Positions 54,901 to 64,000 are shown, counted from the stretch's first letter. The stretch is DNA of 64,000 bases from an uncultured bacterium (GCA_905216145.1 CAJMST010000006.1:29274-93273), one strand, 5' to 3'. Notes: a model not told the origin generated them from the letters alone. A program made the numbers and translations.

Positions 54901-56898
54901 ATGGCAAAAAACACCGCAAACTATGGTAACGACAGTATCCGCCAGCTCAAGGACGAGGAGCGCGTACGCCTGCGCCCCGCCGTCATCTTTGGCTCGGACG
55001 GACTCGACGGCTGCGCGCATGCCGCCTTCGAGATCCTGTCAAACGCCGTTGACGAGGCGCGCCAGGGCTACGGCAAGCTCATCACCCTTACCGCCTTTCG
55101 CGATGGTTCCATTCAGGTAGAGGACAACGGCCGTGGCTGCCCGCTCGACTGGAACCCCTCCGAGAAGCGCTTTAACTGGGAACTCGTCTTTTGCGAGCTC
55201 TATGCCGGCGGCAAATACAACAACAACCAGGGCGGTGACTACGACTTCTCGCTCGGCACCAACGGCCTGGGCTCGTGCGCGACCCAATACGCCTCCGAAT
55301 ACATGGATGTCACGGTCTGGCGCGATGGCAACAAGTACTCCCTGCACTTTAAGAAGGGCAAGGTCGTCGGCGCCAAAAAGAGGGCACTCGAGATTGAGCC
55401 CAGCGACGAGGACCGCACCGGCACCACCATCAAGTGGCGCCCCGATCTTGAGGTCTTTACCTCCATCAGCATTCCCCACGATTGGTATCGCGAGACTATG
55501 CGACGCCAGGCCGTGGTCAACGCCAACGTGACCTTCCGCCTGCGCATCGAGGGCGACGATGGCGAGTTTTCCGAAGAGGACTTCTGCTATCCCAAAGGCA
55601 TCGAGGACTACGTGCTCGAGAAGGTCGGTGCCGACTACCTCACCGAGCCTTTCTTTATCGAGGCCGACCGTCGCGGTCGCGATCGCGAGGACCTGCCCGA
55701 CTACAACGTCAAGATTACCGCATGCATGTGCTTCTCGCGCACCTTCATGATGCAGGAGTACTACCACAACTCATCGTGGCTCGAGAACGGCGGCTCGCCC
55801 GAGAAGGCTGCCCGCAGCGCCCTCACCAGCGCCATCGATGCTTACATTAAGCAACAGGGCAAGTACAACAAAAACGAGAGCGGCATCAAATGGCAGGACG
55901 TCCAGGACTGTCTGGTGCTGGTGACCAACTGCTTCTCCACCCAGACGTCCTACGAAAACCAGACCAAGAAGGCCATCAACAACCGCTTTATCCAGCAGGC
56001 CATGACGGCCTTCTTTAAGGAGCGCCTCTCGACCTACTTGATCGAGAACAAAGACGCCGCCAACAAGATTATGGAGCAGGTGCTCATCAACAAGCGCTCG
56101 CGCGAGAATGCCGAGAAGACGCGCCAGAGCATCAAGACCAACCTGCAGCAGAAGACCGACATGGCCAACCGCGTGCAGAAGTTCATCGACTGCCGTTCCA
56201 AAGACAAGAGCCGCCGCGAGATCTACATCGTAGAGGGCGACTCGGCAGCAGGCGCCATTCGCACCTCGCGCGATGCCGAGTTCCAGGGTGTCATGCCCGT
56301 CCGCGGCAAAATCCTCAACTGCCTAAAGGAGGACTACCCGCGCATCTTTAAGTCCGACATCATCATGGACCTCATGCGCGTGCTGGGCTGCGGCGTGGAG
56401 ATCAAGGACAAGCGCATCAAGAACCTGGGCGCCTTTGACCTGGACAACCTCAACTGGAACAAGGTCATCATCTGTACGGACGCCGACGTCGATGGTTATC
56501 ACATCCGCACGCTCGTACTCACCATGCTCTATCGACTGGTGCCCACGCTTATCGACGAGGGCTACGTTTATATCGCCGAGTCACCGCTCTACGAGATCAA
56601 CTGCAAAGAAAAGACCTACTTTGCCTACACCGAGCTCGAGAAGAACGGCATCCTCAAGGAGATCGGCGACCAGAAGTGTTCCATCAACCGCTCCAAGGGT
56701 CTTGGTGAGAACGATCCGGACATGATGTGGCTCACCACCATGAACCCCGAGACGCGCCGCCTGATCAAGGTGGAGCCCGAAGACGTCACCAAGATGGAAA
56801 CCATGTTCAACCTGTTGCTGGGCAACGACGAGGCGGGCCGCAAGCGCCATATCTCCGAGCACGGCAAGGAATACCTGGACCAGCTGGACCTGCAGTAG
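54901..56898 (+). CDS. type IIA DNA topoisomerase, B subunit (ParE/GyrB-like)
   Basis: 665 aa. GHKL ATPase: EILSNAVDEARQG, VEDNGRGCP and GTNGLGSC. The transducer is followed by a toprim domain with EGDSAAG at about 445-451 (EGDSAGG is usual), GVMPVRGKILNC, DADVDGYHIRTLVL (D-x-D metal site). No long GyrB tail. With the A subunit 45 bp downstream it forms a second type II enzyme beside the expected gyrase, i.e. a topoisomerase IV-like decatenase. Start at ATG 54901; an in-frame ATG lies at 54862. Confidence 0.9.
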   Translation: MAKNTANYGNDSIRQLKDEERVRLRPAVIFGSDGLDGCAHAAFEILSNAVDEARQGYGKLITLTAFRDGSIQVEDNGRGCPLDWNPSEKRFNWELVFCELYAGGKYNNNQGGDYDFSLGTNGLGSCATQYASEYMDVTVWRDGNKYSLHFKKGKVVGAKKRALEIEPSDEDRTGTTIKWRPDLEVFTSISIPHDWYRETMRRQAVVNANVTFRLRIEGDDGEFSEEDFCYPKGIEDYVLEKVGADYLTEPFFIEADRRGRDREDLPDYNVKITACMCFSRTFMMQEYYHNSSWLENGGSPEKAARSALTSAIDAYIKQQGKYNKNESGIKWQDVQDCLVLVTNCFSTQTSYENQTKKAINNRFIQQAMTAFFKERLSTYLIENKDAANKIMEQVLINKRSRENAEKTRQSIKTNLQQKTDMANRVQKFIDCRSKDKSRREIYIVEGDSAAGAIRTSRDAEFQGVMPVRGKILNCLKEDYPRIFKSDIIMDLMRVLGCGVEIKDKRIKNLGAFDLDNLNWNKVIICTDADVDGYHIRTLVLTMLYRLVPTLIDEGYVYIAESPLYEINCKEKTYFAYTELEKNGILKEIGDQKCSINRSKGLGENDPDMMWLTTMNPETRRLIKVEPEDVTKMETMFNLLLGNDEAGRKRHISEHGKEYLDQLDLQ

Positions 56899-56943
56899 CA
56901 GCAAATCGATAACGACGGCCCATAAGAAGTTCAAGAGGAAATC

Positions 56944-59184
56944 GTGGCAAAGAAGAAGACGAAGAACCAGCCAAAGAAAAAGCAGGTCAACGCCGAGAAC
57001 GTCATCGGCCTGCACTCCGAGGTCACCGACCAGCCGATCACGCAGACGCTCGAGGTCAACTACATGCCCTACGCCATGAGCGTCAATGTCTCGCGTGCAT
57101 TCCCCGAGATTGATGGCTTTAAGCCCTCGCACCGCAAGCTGCTCTACACCATGTACAAAATGGGTCTGCTCAAGGGCGAGCGCCAGAAGAGCGCCAACAT
57201 CGTGGGCCAGACCATGAAGCTCAACCCGCACGGCGACGCCGCGATCTACGAGACGATGGTGCGTCTGGCAACCGGCAACGAGGCGCTGCTCGCCCCCTTT
57301 GTGGAGTCGAAGGGCAACTTTGGCAAGTACTATTCGGGCGACCTGAGCTACGCCGCCTCGCGTTATACCGAGGCCAAGCTCTCCCCCATCAGCGCCGAGA
57401 TCTTCAAGGACATCGACAAGGACCCGGTCGACTTCGTCGACAGCTATGACGGCGCCATGAAGGAGCCGCGCCTGCTGCCCACCACGTTCCCCAACATCCT
57501 TGTCTCGGCCAACAAGGGCATCGGCGTCGCCATGGCTTCTGACATCTGCGGCTTCAACCTCAACGAGGTCTGCACTGCCACGATGCACTACCTGCAGGAT
57601 CCCGACTGCGACCTGCTCGAGTACATGCCCATGCCCGACTTCTCGACCGGCGGTGAAATTATCTACCGCCGCGAGGAGATGGAAAAGATTATCGAGACCG
57701 GCCTGGGCAGCTTCCAGATCCGCTCCCGCTGGCGCTGGATTCCCGAAGAGCGCATCATCGAGGTGTACGAGATCCCCTACACCACCAAGACCGATGTCAT
57801 CATCGAGCGCATCGTCAAGCTCTCCAAGGAGGGCAAGGTCAAGGAGATCGCCGACATCCGCGACGAGACCGACCTTTCGGGTCTGCGCATCGCCATCGAC
57901 CTTAAGCGCGGTGTCGACCCCGACAAGCTCATGGCCAAGCTCTATCGCTCGACCACGCTGCAGGATTCGTTCTCGTGCAACTTCAACGTGCTGGTCGATG
58001 GTTACCCTCGCGTTATGGGCGTGCGCCAGATCCTGCACGAGTGGGTCAAGTGGCGTATTGAGTCCACGCGTCGCCGCATTAACTTTGACCTGGGCAAAAA
58101 GTCCGAGCGCCTGCACCTGCTGCACGGCCTCGAAGCGATTCTGCTCGACATCGACAAGGCCATCGCCATCATCCGCGGCACCAAACTTGAGGCCGAGGTC
58201 GTGCCCAACCTTATGAAGGGTTTCGACATCGACGAGACCCAGGCGGAATTTGTTGCCGAGCTTAAGCTCCGCAACATCAACGAGGAGTACATCCTCAACC
58301 GCACCAAGGACATTGCCAAGCTTGAGGGCGAGATTGCCGAGCTTGAGGAGATCCTCTCCAGCGAGGAGAACATCAAGAAGGTCATCAGCGACGAGCTGGC
58401 CGCGGTCAACAAGAAGTACGTGATGCCGCGCCGCACGGGCAGGATCGAGCCCCACGAGGTCATCGAGGTAAGCCTGGAGCCCGAGGTCGAGGAGTACCCG
58501 GTGACCATCATGCTCTCGCGCGATGGCTACCTTAAGAAGATGACGGACCGCGTGCTCAAGAAGGCGACCACGCTCAAGTACAAGGACGGCGACAAGCCCT
58601 TTATCGAGTTCCCGTCCTCCAACACCCACGAGCTGCTGGTCTTTACCAATAAGAGCCAGGTGTACAAGTGCAAGGTTGCGGCGTTTGAGGACACCAAGTC
58701 GGCCCAGCTGGGCTCGTACCTGCCCACCGATCTTGAGATGGAACCCGACGAGAGCGTCATCTGGGTCATCGACCCCGAGGACTACAAGGCCGACGTGCTG
58801 TTCGTCTTTGAGAACGGCCGCGTGGTGCGCGTCGCGCTTTCCGGATACGTCACCAAGACCAACCGCAAGCGCCTTAAGAACGCCATCTACGGCGGCAGCA
58901 AGCTGCTGTATGCCCAGGTGCTCAAGGAAGATCGCGACATCGCGCTGGTCTCGAGCGACTATCGCCTGATGAACTTCAACACGTCGCTGCTCAAGACCAA
59001 GACGACCACTAACACGCAGGGCGTCCAGGCCTTTACGGCCAAGAAGGGTCGCTCGGTCACCACCGTCGGCACGACCGAGGAGATTCTTGGCGCCGGCGTC
59101 TCGGCCGAAAAGTTCACCGCACAGAGCCTACCCTCCGCCGGTGCCCTCATGAAAGAAAACGACATGCCGAGTTTGTTTGACTAG
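56944..59184 (+). CDS. type IIA DNA topoisomerase, A subunit (ParC/GyrA-like)
   Basis: 746 aa, from GTG 56944 with AGAGGAAA upstream. The winged helix region (YAMSVNVSRAFPEIDGFKPSHRKLLYTMY) and active Tyr141 (AASRYTEAKLSPIS) are typical. A coiled coil is at about 440-490 (NRTKDIAKLEGEIAELEEILSSEENIKKV), then a C-terminal beta-pinwheel from 510. The usual GyrA box (QRRGGKG) is not seen, which fits topoisomerase IV rather than gyrase. An unusually basic N-terminal tail (AKKKTKNQPKKKQ) is present. Confidence 0.9.
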   Translation: MAKKKTKNQPKKKQVNAENVIGLHSEVTDQPITQTLEVNYMPYAMSVNVSRAFPEIDGFKPSHRKLLYTMYKMGLLKGERQKSANIVGQTMKLNPHGDAAIYETMVRLATGNEALLAPFVESKGNFGKYYSGDLSYAASRYTEAKLSPISAEIFKDIDKDPVDFVDSYDGAMKEPRLLPTTFPNILVSANKGIGVAMASDICGFNLNEVCTATMHYLQDPDCDLLEYMPMPDFSTGGEIIYRREEMEKIIETGLGSFQIRSRWRWIPEERIIEVYEIPYTTKTDVIIERIVKLSKEGKVKEIADIRDETDLSGLRIAIDLKRGVDPDKLMAKLYRSTTLQDSFSCNFNVLVDGYPRVMGVRQILHEWVKWRIESTRRRINFDLGKKSERLHLLHGLEAILLDIDKAIAIIRGTKLEAEVVPNLMKGFDIDETQAEFVAELKLRNINEEYILNRTKDIAKLEGEIAELEEILSSEENIKKVISDELAAVNKKYVMPRRTGRIEPHEVIEVSLEPEVEEYPVTIMLSRDGYLKKMTDRVLKKATTLKYKDGDKPFIEFPSSNTHELLVFTNKSQVYKCKVAAFEDTKSAQLGSYLPTDLEMEPDESVIWVIDPEDYKADVLFVFENGRVVRVALSGYVTKTNRKRLKNAIYGGSKLLYAQVLKEDRDIALVSSDYRLMNFNTSLLKTKTTTNTQGVQAFTAKKGRSVTTVGTTEEILGAGVSAEKFTAQSLPSAGALMKENDMPSLFD

Positions 59185-59221
59185 GACGACAGCAGTAGAG
59201 CTGGTCCAAGCCACAAACCTA

Positions 59222-59261
59222 CGGGGCCCGGAGCGCAGTAAAAACTGAGTTCCGGGCCCCG
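59222..59261 (+). terminator. terminator of topoisomerase operon
   Basis: CGGGGCCCGGA (59222-59232) pairs perfectly with TCCGGGCCCCG (59251-59261). Confidence 0.85.
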
Positions 59262-59305
59262 CCATTAGACATGCAAGGCAAAGACGACAATGTCAGCAAC
59301 TACGT

Positions 59306-59330
59306 ATGGCGATCAGCAATCCTTTGGTAA
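59306..59330 (+). repeat. direct repeat, left copy, flanking DUF4143 gene
   Basis: ATGGCGATCAGCAATCC + TTTGGTAA; the near-identical right copy is at 60879-60904 (ATGGCAATCAGCAATCC + TCTTGGTAA). Suggests an insertion boundary. Confidence 0.65.
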
Positions 59331-59363
59331 CCATCAATCAAGACCGCGCCATTGCTACATAAA

Positions 59364-60572
59364 TCATATGCACCACACCGGGACCGCCTGGACATCCTTG
59401 GTAATGAGGTATGGTTCCGGAGCTTGGCAGACAACGTGTCCAAAGCCAATCTCATAGCCAGAAAGGCCTTCAAGACAGGTAAAGTTCTTCACCGCGTCTC
59501 TACCCACCGTAGCAGACATCTTTACCTCGACGGGATGTAAGATACGACCCTCTTGGATGAGCAAATCGATTTCGCGCTTCTTTTGATCCCGGTAGAACCA
59601 TACATCACGAAGGCTCTTCCCCGCATTCATAAAGCTCTTCAAAATTTCCGAGACAACGAACGTCTCAAATATATGCCCCGCCGCGGCCCCGTTGCGCAAT
59701 TGCTCCGGCGTTATCCATCTCGTAAGATGACAAACAAGGCCCGTGTCCATGAAGAATATCTTTGGGGTCTTGGTCAGACGCTTATCGACATTAGGCCAAA
59801 AGGGCTCGACAATCCGAACGATGTTCGACGCCTGCAAAACCGAGAGCCAAGCCTTTACCGTCTTACGGTCGACATCAACGGTGTTTCCAATATCGGTGGC
59901 ATTCAACAGTTGCCCCGTTCTCGCTGCGCACGCGACCATAAAGCTGTAGAACTTCGCCTCATCCTTCACGTTTACAAGATCGCGAACATCGCGTTCGAGA
60001 TATGCGGCAACGTAGTCGGAATAATAGGAGTCCCAATCGATATTCTGGTCTTGCAGTTCGGGCATCGAACCCCTATGGATGATGTTCCAAATATTTCCCG
60101 AAGACATCTTAGATGCTAAGGAAATCCTTTTGGGGATATACGGACGAGGACTCTGGGAACCGCCAACGAGCTCTCGCAAACTTAGAGAGGGCATCTCCAA
60201 GATTCTGATCCTCCCCGCTAAAGATTCGCTCACCCCTTTCATGAGGTGATATGTCTGGGATCCCGTGAGGACGATTCGACCCTTCTCCTCTGATTGATCA
60301 ACAACCCACTTCACCGGAGAAAAAAGCTCAGGCACGCGCTGAATCTCATCGATGATGATCGGCAGATCATGAGACTCGAAAAACAGGGCGGCATCCTCTT
60401 TTGCAAGAAGATAATCCCGCGGGTTCTCCATCGAAACATAGTCGAATCGGTCGCCCAGATGTTGCTTGAGAACCGTCGTCTTCCCAACTTGGCGCGCCCC
60501 GGTCACCAGGACAACTTTTCCCTGCCCCAGCATCGAATCTATCGTCTGTTCAATTTCGCGCTCGATGTACAT
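59364..60572 (-). CDS. AAA ATPase with DUF4143 domain
   Basis: 402 aa. Walker [10 protein letters not shown] is at 25-33, Walker B IIIDEIQRVPE and sensor ILTGSQTYHLM; the C-terminal half is DUF4143 (winged helix plus nuclease-like EVKM core: EIDLLIQEGRILHPVEVKMSA). Start MYIEREIEQ (60572) with AGGAGG 7 bp upstream. Function unknown; these ATPases are abundant in gut bacteria and archaea and are often found in accessory regions. Flanked by direct repeats. Slightly lower G+C than its neighbours. Confidence 0.88.
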   Translation of the reverse strand: MYIEREIEQTIDSMLGQGKVVLVTGARQVGKTTVLKQHLGDRFDYVSMENPRDYLLAKEDAALFFESHDLPIIIDEIQRVPELFSPVKWVVDQSEEKGRIVLTGSQTYHLMKGVSESLAGRIRILEMPSLSLRELVGGSQSPRPYIPKRISLASKMSSGNIWNIIHRGSMPELQDQNIDWDSYYSDYVAAYLERDVRDLVNVKDEAKFYSFMVACAARTGQLLNATDIGNTVDVDRKTVKAWLSVLQASNIVRIVEPFWPNVDKRLTKTPKIFFMDTGLVCHLTRWITPEQLRNGAAAGHIFETFVVSEILKSFMNAGKSLRDVWFYRDQKKREIDLLIQEGRILHPVEVKMSATVGRDAVKNFTCLEGLSGYEIGFGHVVCQAPEPYLITKDVQAVPVWCI

Positions 60573-60654
60573 AGAATCGCCTCCTGTTCGGAGTTCATTA
60601 TCTCGCACAAACCTAAATCGGTCAAAATCGGGAATAGAACTCCCGATTTTCACC

Positions 60655-60846
60655 CTCAGTCTTCTGTTCGATTCCGGCCCCAGCAGGGTCTCGAAAATAG
60701 CCAATCGCATGGGCGTCGCCAGCAACTACGCAAGCCAGTACAAACGCCGCCTCCTCGAGGACGGCGTTATCGGGGAGCGCAGACGCGGCCTCGTCGGCTT
60801 TGACATCCCCGCTTTCAGGGAGTTCTTGAGCCAGGAAGCGTTTTAG
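60655..60846 (+). pseudogene. C-terminal remnant of an AAA+ ATPase
   Basis: The frame LSLLFDSGPSRVSKIANRMG, then VASNYASQYKRRLLEDGVIG and FDIPAFREFLSQEAF matches the winged-helix tail of the AAA+ ATPase at 2954-4141 (LFIEAMA ... RTQSWASKYRASLIRERVIE ... FTVPMLGEYI). No start codon, Walker A or Walker B precedes it, so about 300 residues are missing. It faces away from the DUF4143 gene, whose insertion may have removed the rest. Confidence 0.7.
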
Positions 60847-60876
60847 CACGTCGGAATTGTCCGCTGGAGCATCGTT

Positions 60877-60941
60877 GCATGGCAATCAGCAATCCTCTTG
60901 GTAAGGGCAGCAAGCATTTCCGCTCGTGCTGATTGCCATGC
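60877..60941. repeat. inverted repeat at the right edge of the DUF4143 segment
   Basis: GCATGGCAATCAGCA (60877-60891) and TGCTGATTGCCATGC (60927-60941), 15-bp perfect. It lies just past the FMN-reductase stop on the minus strand and may double as terminator. Its left arm overlaps the direct repeat copy (60879-60904). Confidence 0.8.
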
Positions 60942-60954
60942 GTTCTTCTTGTAC

Positions 60955-61485
60955 TTAGGCGAGCTTGTGAGCGAGCTCTCGCACCTCTTCCAACTTGGGC
61001 GACGATACCATGCTGTCGCGCTCGGTCATACCGCTGATGGTGACAATGCCCTGGTCCTCCCACTTGCAGTAGGCGCAGGCTGACTTGTACATAGCGATCG
61101 CCGCATCATAGACGCCCTCACTGTGGCTATCGAGCAAAAGGGCCGTCTTGGTGAACGGGAAGCCCGTAGCACCAAAGGCGTACAGGCGGTCGATAGCGGC
61201 CTTCTCCTGCGCGGTGATATCAAACCAGTAGATAGGCGAAGCGAAGACAACCATGTCGGCGTCTTTCAGCGACTCGATCACGTCGGCCATGTCGTCCTTC
61301 TGCACGCAGGTGCCCTCATGGGTAAAGCAGTACTGGCATCCCAAGCAGCCGGCGATCTTTTTGCCTGCAACGCGGATGACCTCGACCGTATGGCCGACCT
61401 CGCGCGCGGTCTCGGCAAACGCCTCGACCATGGTGTCGGTATTGGCGCCCTTGCGCGGGCTACCACTCAATACAACGATATTCAT
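60955..61485 (-). CDS. NAD(P)H-dependent FMN reductase-like flavoprotein
   Basis: 176 aa, flavodoxin fold. FMN phosphate loop SGSPRKGANTD at 7-17. Four Cys at 47, 50, 53 and 60 (GCLGCQYCFTHEGTC) are typical of the iron-sulfur flavoprotein-like group; VVFASPIYWFDI and DSHSEGVYDAA are the other flavin contacts. Probable quinone or electron-transfer reductase. GGAGGGAGA precedes the ATG. Confidence 0.88.
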   Translation of the reverse strand: MNIVVLSGSPRKGANTDTMVEAFAETAREVGHTVEVIRVAGKKIAGCLGCQYCFTHEGTCVQKDDMADVIESLKDADMVVFASPIYWFDITAQEKAAIDRLYAFGATGFPFTKTALLLDSHSEGVYDAAIAMYKSACAYCKWEDQGIVTISGMTERDSMVSSPKLEEVRELAHKLA

Positions 61486-61594
61486 AGAAATCTCCCTCCT
61501 TCATGCCGCAGACGCGCGGCACACATTTCGTTGTAACCAAAACGGATGGAGTTATTTCAATCGCCCGCAGATCACGCCTTTCGTTCGTGTTCAC

Positions 61595-61641
61595 ATTCCC
61601 GGTTTCGAAACTCGAATATTTCTAAAGTTTCGAAACCGGGA
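61595..61641. promoter_or_regulatory. 17-bp inverted repeat with nested GTTTCGAAAC palindromes
   Basis: TTCCCGGTTTCGAAACT and AGTTTCGAAACCGGGAA, spaced by 13 bp. Each arm itself contains GTTTCGAAAC, a self-complementary site. Resembles a two-site operator. No target is certain; the FMN reductase start is 110 bp away. Confidence 0.6.
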
Positions 61642-61704
61642 AGGCAATATGTTCAAGGATGCATCGAGAGGCGAATCCCGATCCCGCCATGTCGGCAGCG
61701 GTGA

Positions 61705-61812
61705 AGGGCGCGTCCGCGCGTGCTACGATGCGGGCACCAGAGATGAAAACACAGTCCCCGTCGGGTAGTCGTGGGCGTGCGGATGTCCGCATCAGTAACC
61801 TGCCTCCTTGGT
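61705..61812 (+). promoter_or_regulatory. candidate yjdF RNA motif
   Basis: Highly structured-looking leader of the YjdF-family gene: CGTGCTACGATGCGGGCACC, AGAGATGAAAACAC, CCCCGTCGGGTAGTCGTGGG, hairpin TGCGGA/TCCGCA and CAGTAACCTGCC. The yjdF motif is known to precede yjdF genes and to sense azaaromatic compounds. Recognition by eye and position only. Confidence 0.45.
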
Positions 61813-61856
61813 TGTCCCTTCTCTGCATGGTCATCTACATAAAGGAGGAACCAGCC

Positions 61857-62108
61857 ATGCAGATCAGCGTGTCGTCCACCCTGACCGTATATCACGACGG
61901 CCAATTCTGGGTCGGGCTGGCGGAGCATGTCGAGGACGGAAGGTACGGCGTCGCCCGCATTGTCTTCGGCACGGAGCCGTCCGATGAGGAGATCTTGCAG
62001 CTCGTCGTCGGCAAATGGGAGAAGCTCGCGTTCTTCGGTGACGATCCGACCGAGGCGAGCAAGCCCGCGAAGAACCCCAAGCGGCGCGCTTCGAGCAGCG
62101 AAAACTGA
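61857..62108 (+). CDS. yjdF: YjdF/DUF2992-family protein, short form
   Basis: 83 aa from ATG 61857, behind AAAGGAGG. LTVYHDGQFWVGLAEHVEDG, YGVARIVFGTEPSDEEILQL and NPKRRASSSEN match the DUF2992 core, but the usual longer basic C-terminal tail (total about 130-140 aa) is missing, so the protein is a short version. Function in the family unknown; regulated by the yjdF RNA in Firmicutes. Confidence 0.78.
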   Translation: MQISVSSTLTVYHDGQFWVGLAEHVEDGRYGVARIVFGTEPSDEEILQLVVGKWEKLAFFGDDPTEASKPAKNPKRRASSSEN

Positions 62109-62298
62109 AGCGCAAACAGAAGCATCGCGGTCATTGATACCGCCATCGACCCATATATAGCAGCAGGCGCAGCTTCGATTGAAACTACGCCTGCCACCTT
62201 CCCACGCCAAAGGTATGCAGACATCTTCGATATTCTCGCTCGTTATGGCGAAAATCACGTCTCCAGGGTTTGCCTTTTTCGATTTAGCGTATTGCTCT

Positions 62299-62433
62299 TC
62301 AGATCATCGTGGTGTGCTCGTAGCCGCGCTCCACGAGGAGCCGCTCGGCAACGTCGAGAATCTTCTCGACCGTCTCCTCCGGGCACTTATTGCGTGCCAC
62401 GGGCACCTTCGTCCTTGTTATCGCGATAAACAT
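62299..62433 (-). pseudogene. TetR-family regulator remnant (N-terminal HTH only)
   Basis: Reads VARNKCPEETVEKILDVAER and LLVERGYEHTTMI, then TGA: the first half of a TetR HTH, cut before the recognition helix. No continuation is seen in other frames. It lies just upstream of and divergent to the LanFE-like transporter. The other parts of 62109-62595 show no gene. Confidence 0.72.
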
Positions 62434-62595
62434 ACCATGAGTGGCGTACGGGTCGAGAAGGGCTGGCGCCAAAAGAGCCCAACGGCCGTTACAGCTTCGT
62501 TAGAAACACGCCCCACCATAGATGGTGAACCCGAAAGGCAAGGCGCGCGGGCACGGCGACTCGGCCCGCGCGCCCGGAAGAGAAAGGACGAACCC

Positions 62596-63320
<725 letters not shown>

Positions 63321-63324
<4 letters not shown>

Positions 63325-64000
63325 CGGGCGAGAAAGGCGGCCTGCTCGCGGGCCTGCGCGCCGAGGCCCTGAAGTCGCGCCACGCGGCACCGGTTCGCCT
63401 GGCCATGCTCATGGCGCTGCCGATGCCGCTGCTCGGCGCGATGCCCTACCGGGGCGTGCAGATCTTCAGCGCGTGGAACTACTGGTACGCGCTCTTCCTG
63501 CCCGTGTCTCTCTCGCTCGTGGTGGCGTGCGTCGCGCGGGCGGACGCGCGCACGCGGATGCGGGGGCTTCTGGGCCTGGGCTTCCCGCTCGGGCGCGCCT
63601 GGTGGGCCAAGGCGCTCTGGTGCCTCGCGCTCTGCGCGCTCTCGAACCTCGTGGTCTTCGACATCTACCTCGCGGGATCGGCGTTCTCCTCGCAGGGCCT
63701 CACGGCCGCGGGCACGCTCACGATGCTCCTCTGCGCGCTCGCCAACACGGTGACCGCGGCGTGGATGATCCCCGCAGGGCTCTTCCTCACGGCGCGGCTC
63801 GGCATGCTCGCGGGCATCTTCTGCCCGCTCGCCGCGCAGCTCGTGGGTGGGTTCGCCTGGTCGCTGGTGCCGCTGCCGCAGCTCTTTCCGCCGTCGGCGA
63901 GCATGGTCATCCCCACGAGCTTCATCCCCGTGCTGCCGAGCGGCGAGCCGCTCGCGGCGGACATGGCGCTCGGCGGGGCGCTCGCGGCGGACGGCATGCT
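63321..64000 (+). CDS. LanE/MutE-like ABC permease, 3' end missing
   Basis: About 226 codons visible, with at least six hydrophobic helices (LAMLMALPMPLLGAMPY, YWYALFLPVSLSLVVACVA, ALWCLALCALSNLVVFDI, LTMLLCALANTVTAAWMIP). The layout RAEALKSRHAAP ... WNYWYALFLP is that of lantibiotic-immunity permeases. Overlaps the ATPase gene by 4 bp (ATGA). A second permease (LanG) would be expected beyond the window end. Confidence 0.82.

Noticed and set aside
56581..58629. 682-codon open frame on the minus strand
   Set aside because: Antisense to both topoisomerase genes, spanning their junction; Leu/Val/Asp-rich shadow of Lys/Glu/Asp codons.
61650..61768. 39-codon ORF beginning MFKDASRG
   Set aside because: No ribosome site; overlaps the candidate yjdF RNA.
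62179..62595. 5' extension of the LanF-like ATPase
   Set aside because: Runs antisense over the TetR remnant; ATG 62596 has AAAGGA and the normal N-terminus.

Overview
The window is about 60% G+C, densely coded on both strands, and looks like chromosome of a gut Actinomycetota of the class Coriobacteriia, most likely Collinsella or a close relative. This is inferred from codon bias, gene families (two OFA-type MFS carriers, TipAS-type regulators, AAA+ ATPases with C-terminal winged helices, an LAxTG-anchored surface protein) and many short palindromic repeats built on TGACAAAGG/CCTTTGTCA and CAGTTAGGGACG/CCCAACTGCCG cores. No rRNA, tRNA, CRISPR array, transposase or phage gene was recognised.

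Layout. 1-9.9 kb: RNA modification and repair (partial TrmL, UvrA-like ABC ATPase, AAA+ ATPase, TetM-like GTPase, RsmJ, RlmA), a GNAT enzyme and small proteins, including an unlisted 47-aa membrane protein. 10-17.5 kb: MATE exporter, divergent LysR/DMT pair, Ung, a queuosine-precursor transporter with a structured leader plus an SDR, and RF3. 17.6-30.2 kb: an unusual alternating palindrome array, a GntR-ABC operon, transporters, a ClC channel, LOG, a K+ channel, a large two-sensor hybrid kinase, a MalY/PatB-type lyase and TrmO. 30.4-34.1 kb: XRE-TipAS regulator, glutaredoxin, an A+T-richer island between two covarying palindromes carrying an RHH protein, Dus and a MITE-like palindrome. 34.1-40.2 kb: an agmatine operon (aguA, ptcA, MFS), a TetR regulator and a second MFS gene, with matching operator-like palindromes. 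40.2-48.8 kb: fused ABC exporter, an extracytoplasmic redox operon (48-aa CLEC protein, NapH-like ferredoxin, TlpA lipoprotein) and a divergent two-component system. 47.8-54.4 kb: LuxR regulator, a 1455-aa Tat/LAxTG surface protein and a lipoprotein. 54.7-59.2 kb: type II topoisomerase pair. 59.3-64 kb: accessory region with a DUF4143 ATPase between direct repeats, a truncated ATPase remnant, a YjdF-family gene with a possible yjdF RNA, a TetR remnant and a very G+C-rich LanFE-like immunity transporter cut by the window end.

Themes. Three groups work as units: agmatine to carbamoyl phosphate under TetR control, the membrane redox relay next to its own two-component system, and the GntR-ABC module. 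Several repeats sit directly at stop codons, and in two genes the repeat itself supplies the final ATG-TGA codons. All assignments come from reading the sequence; no database search was run.
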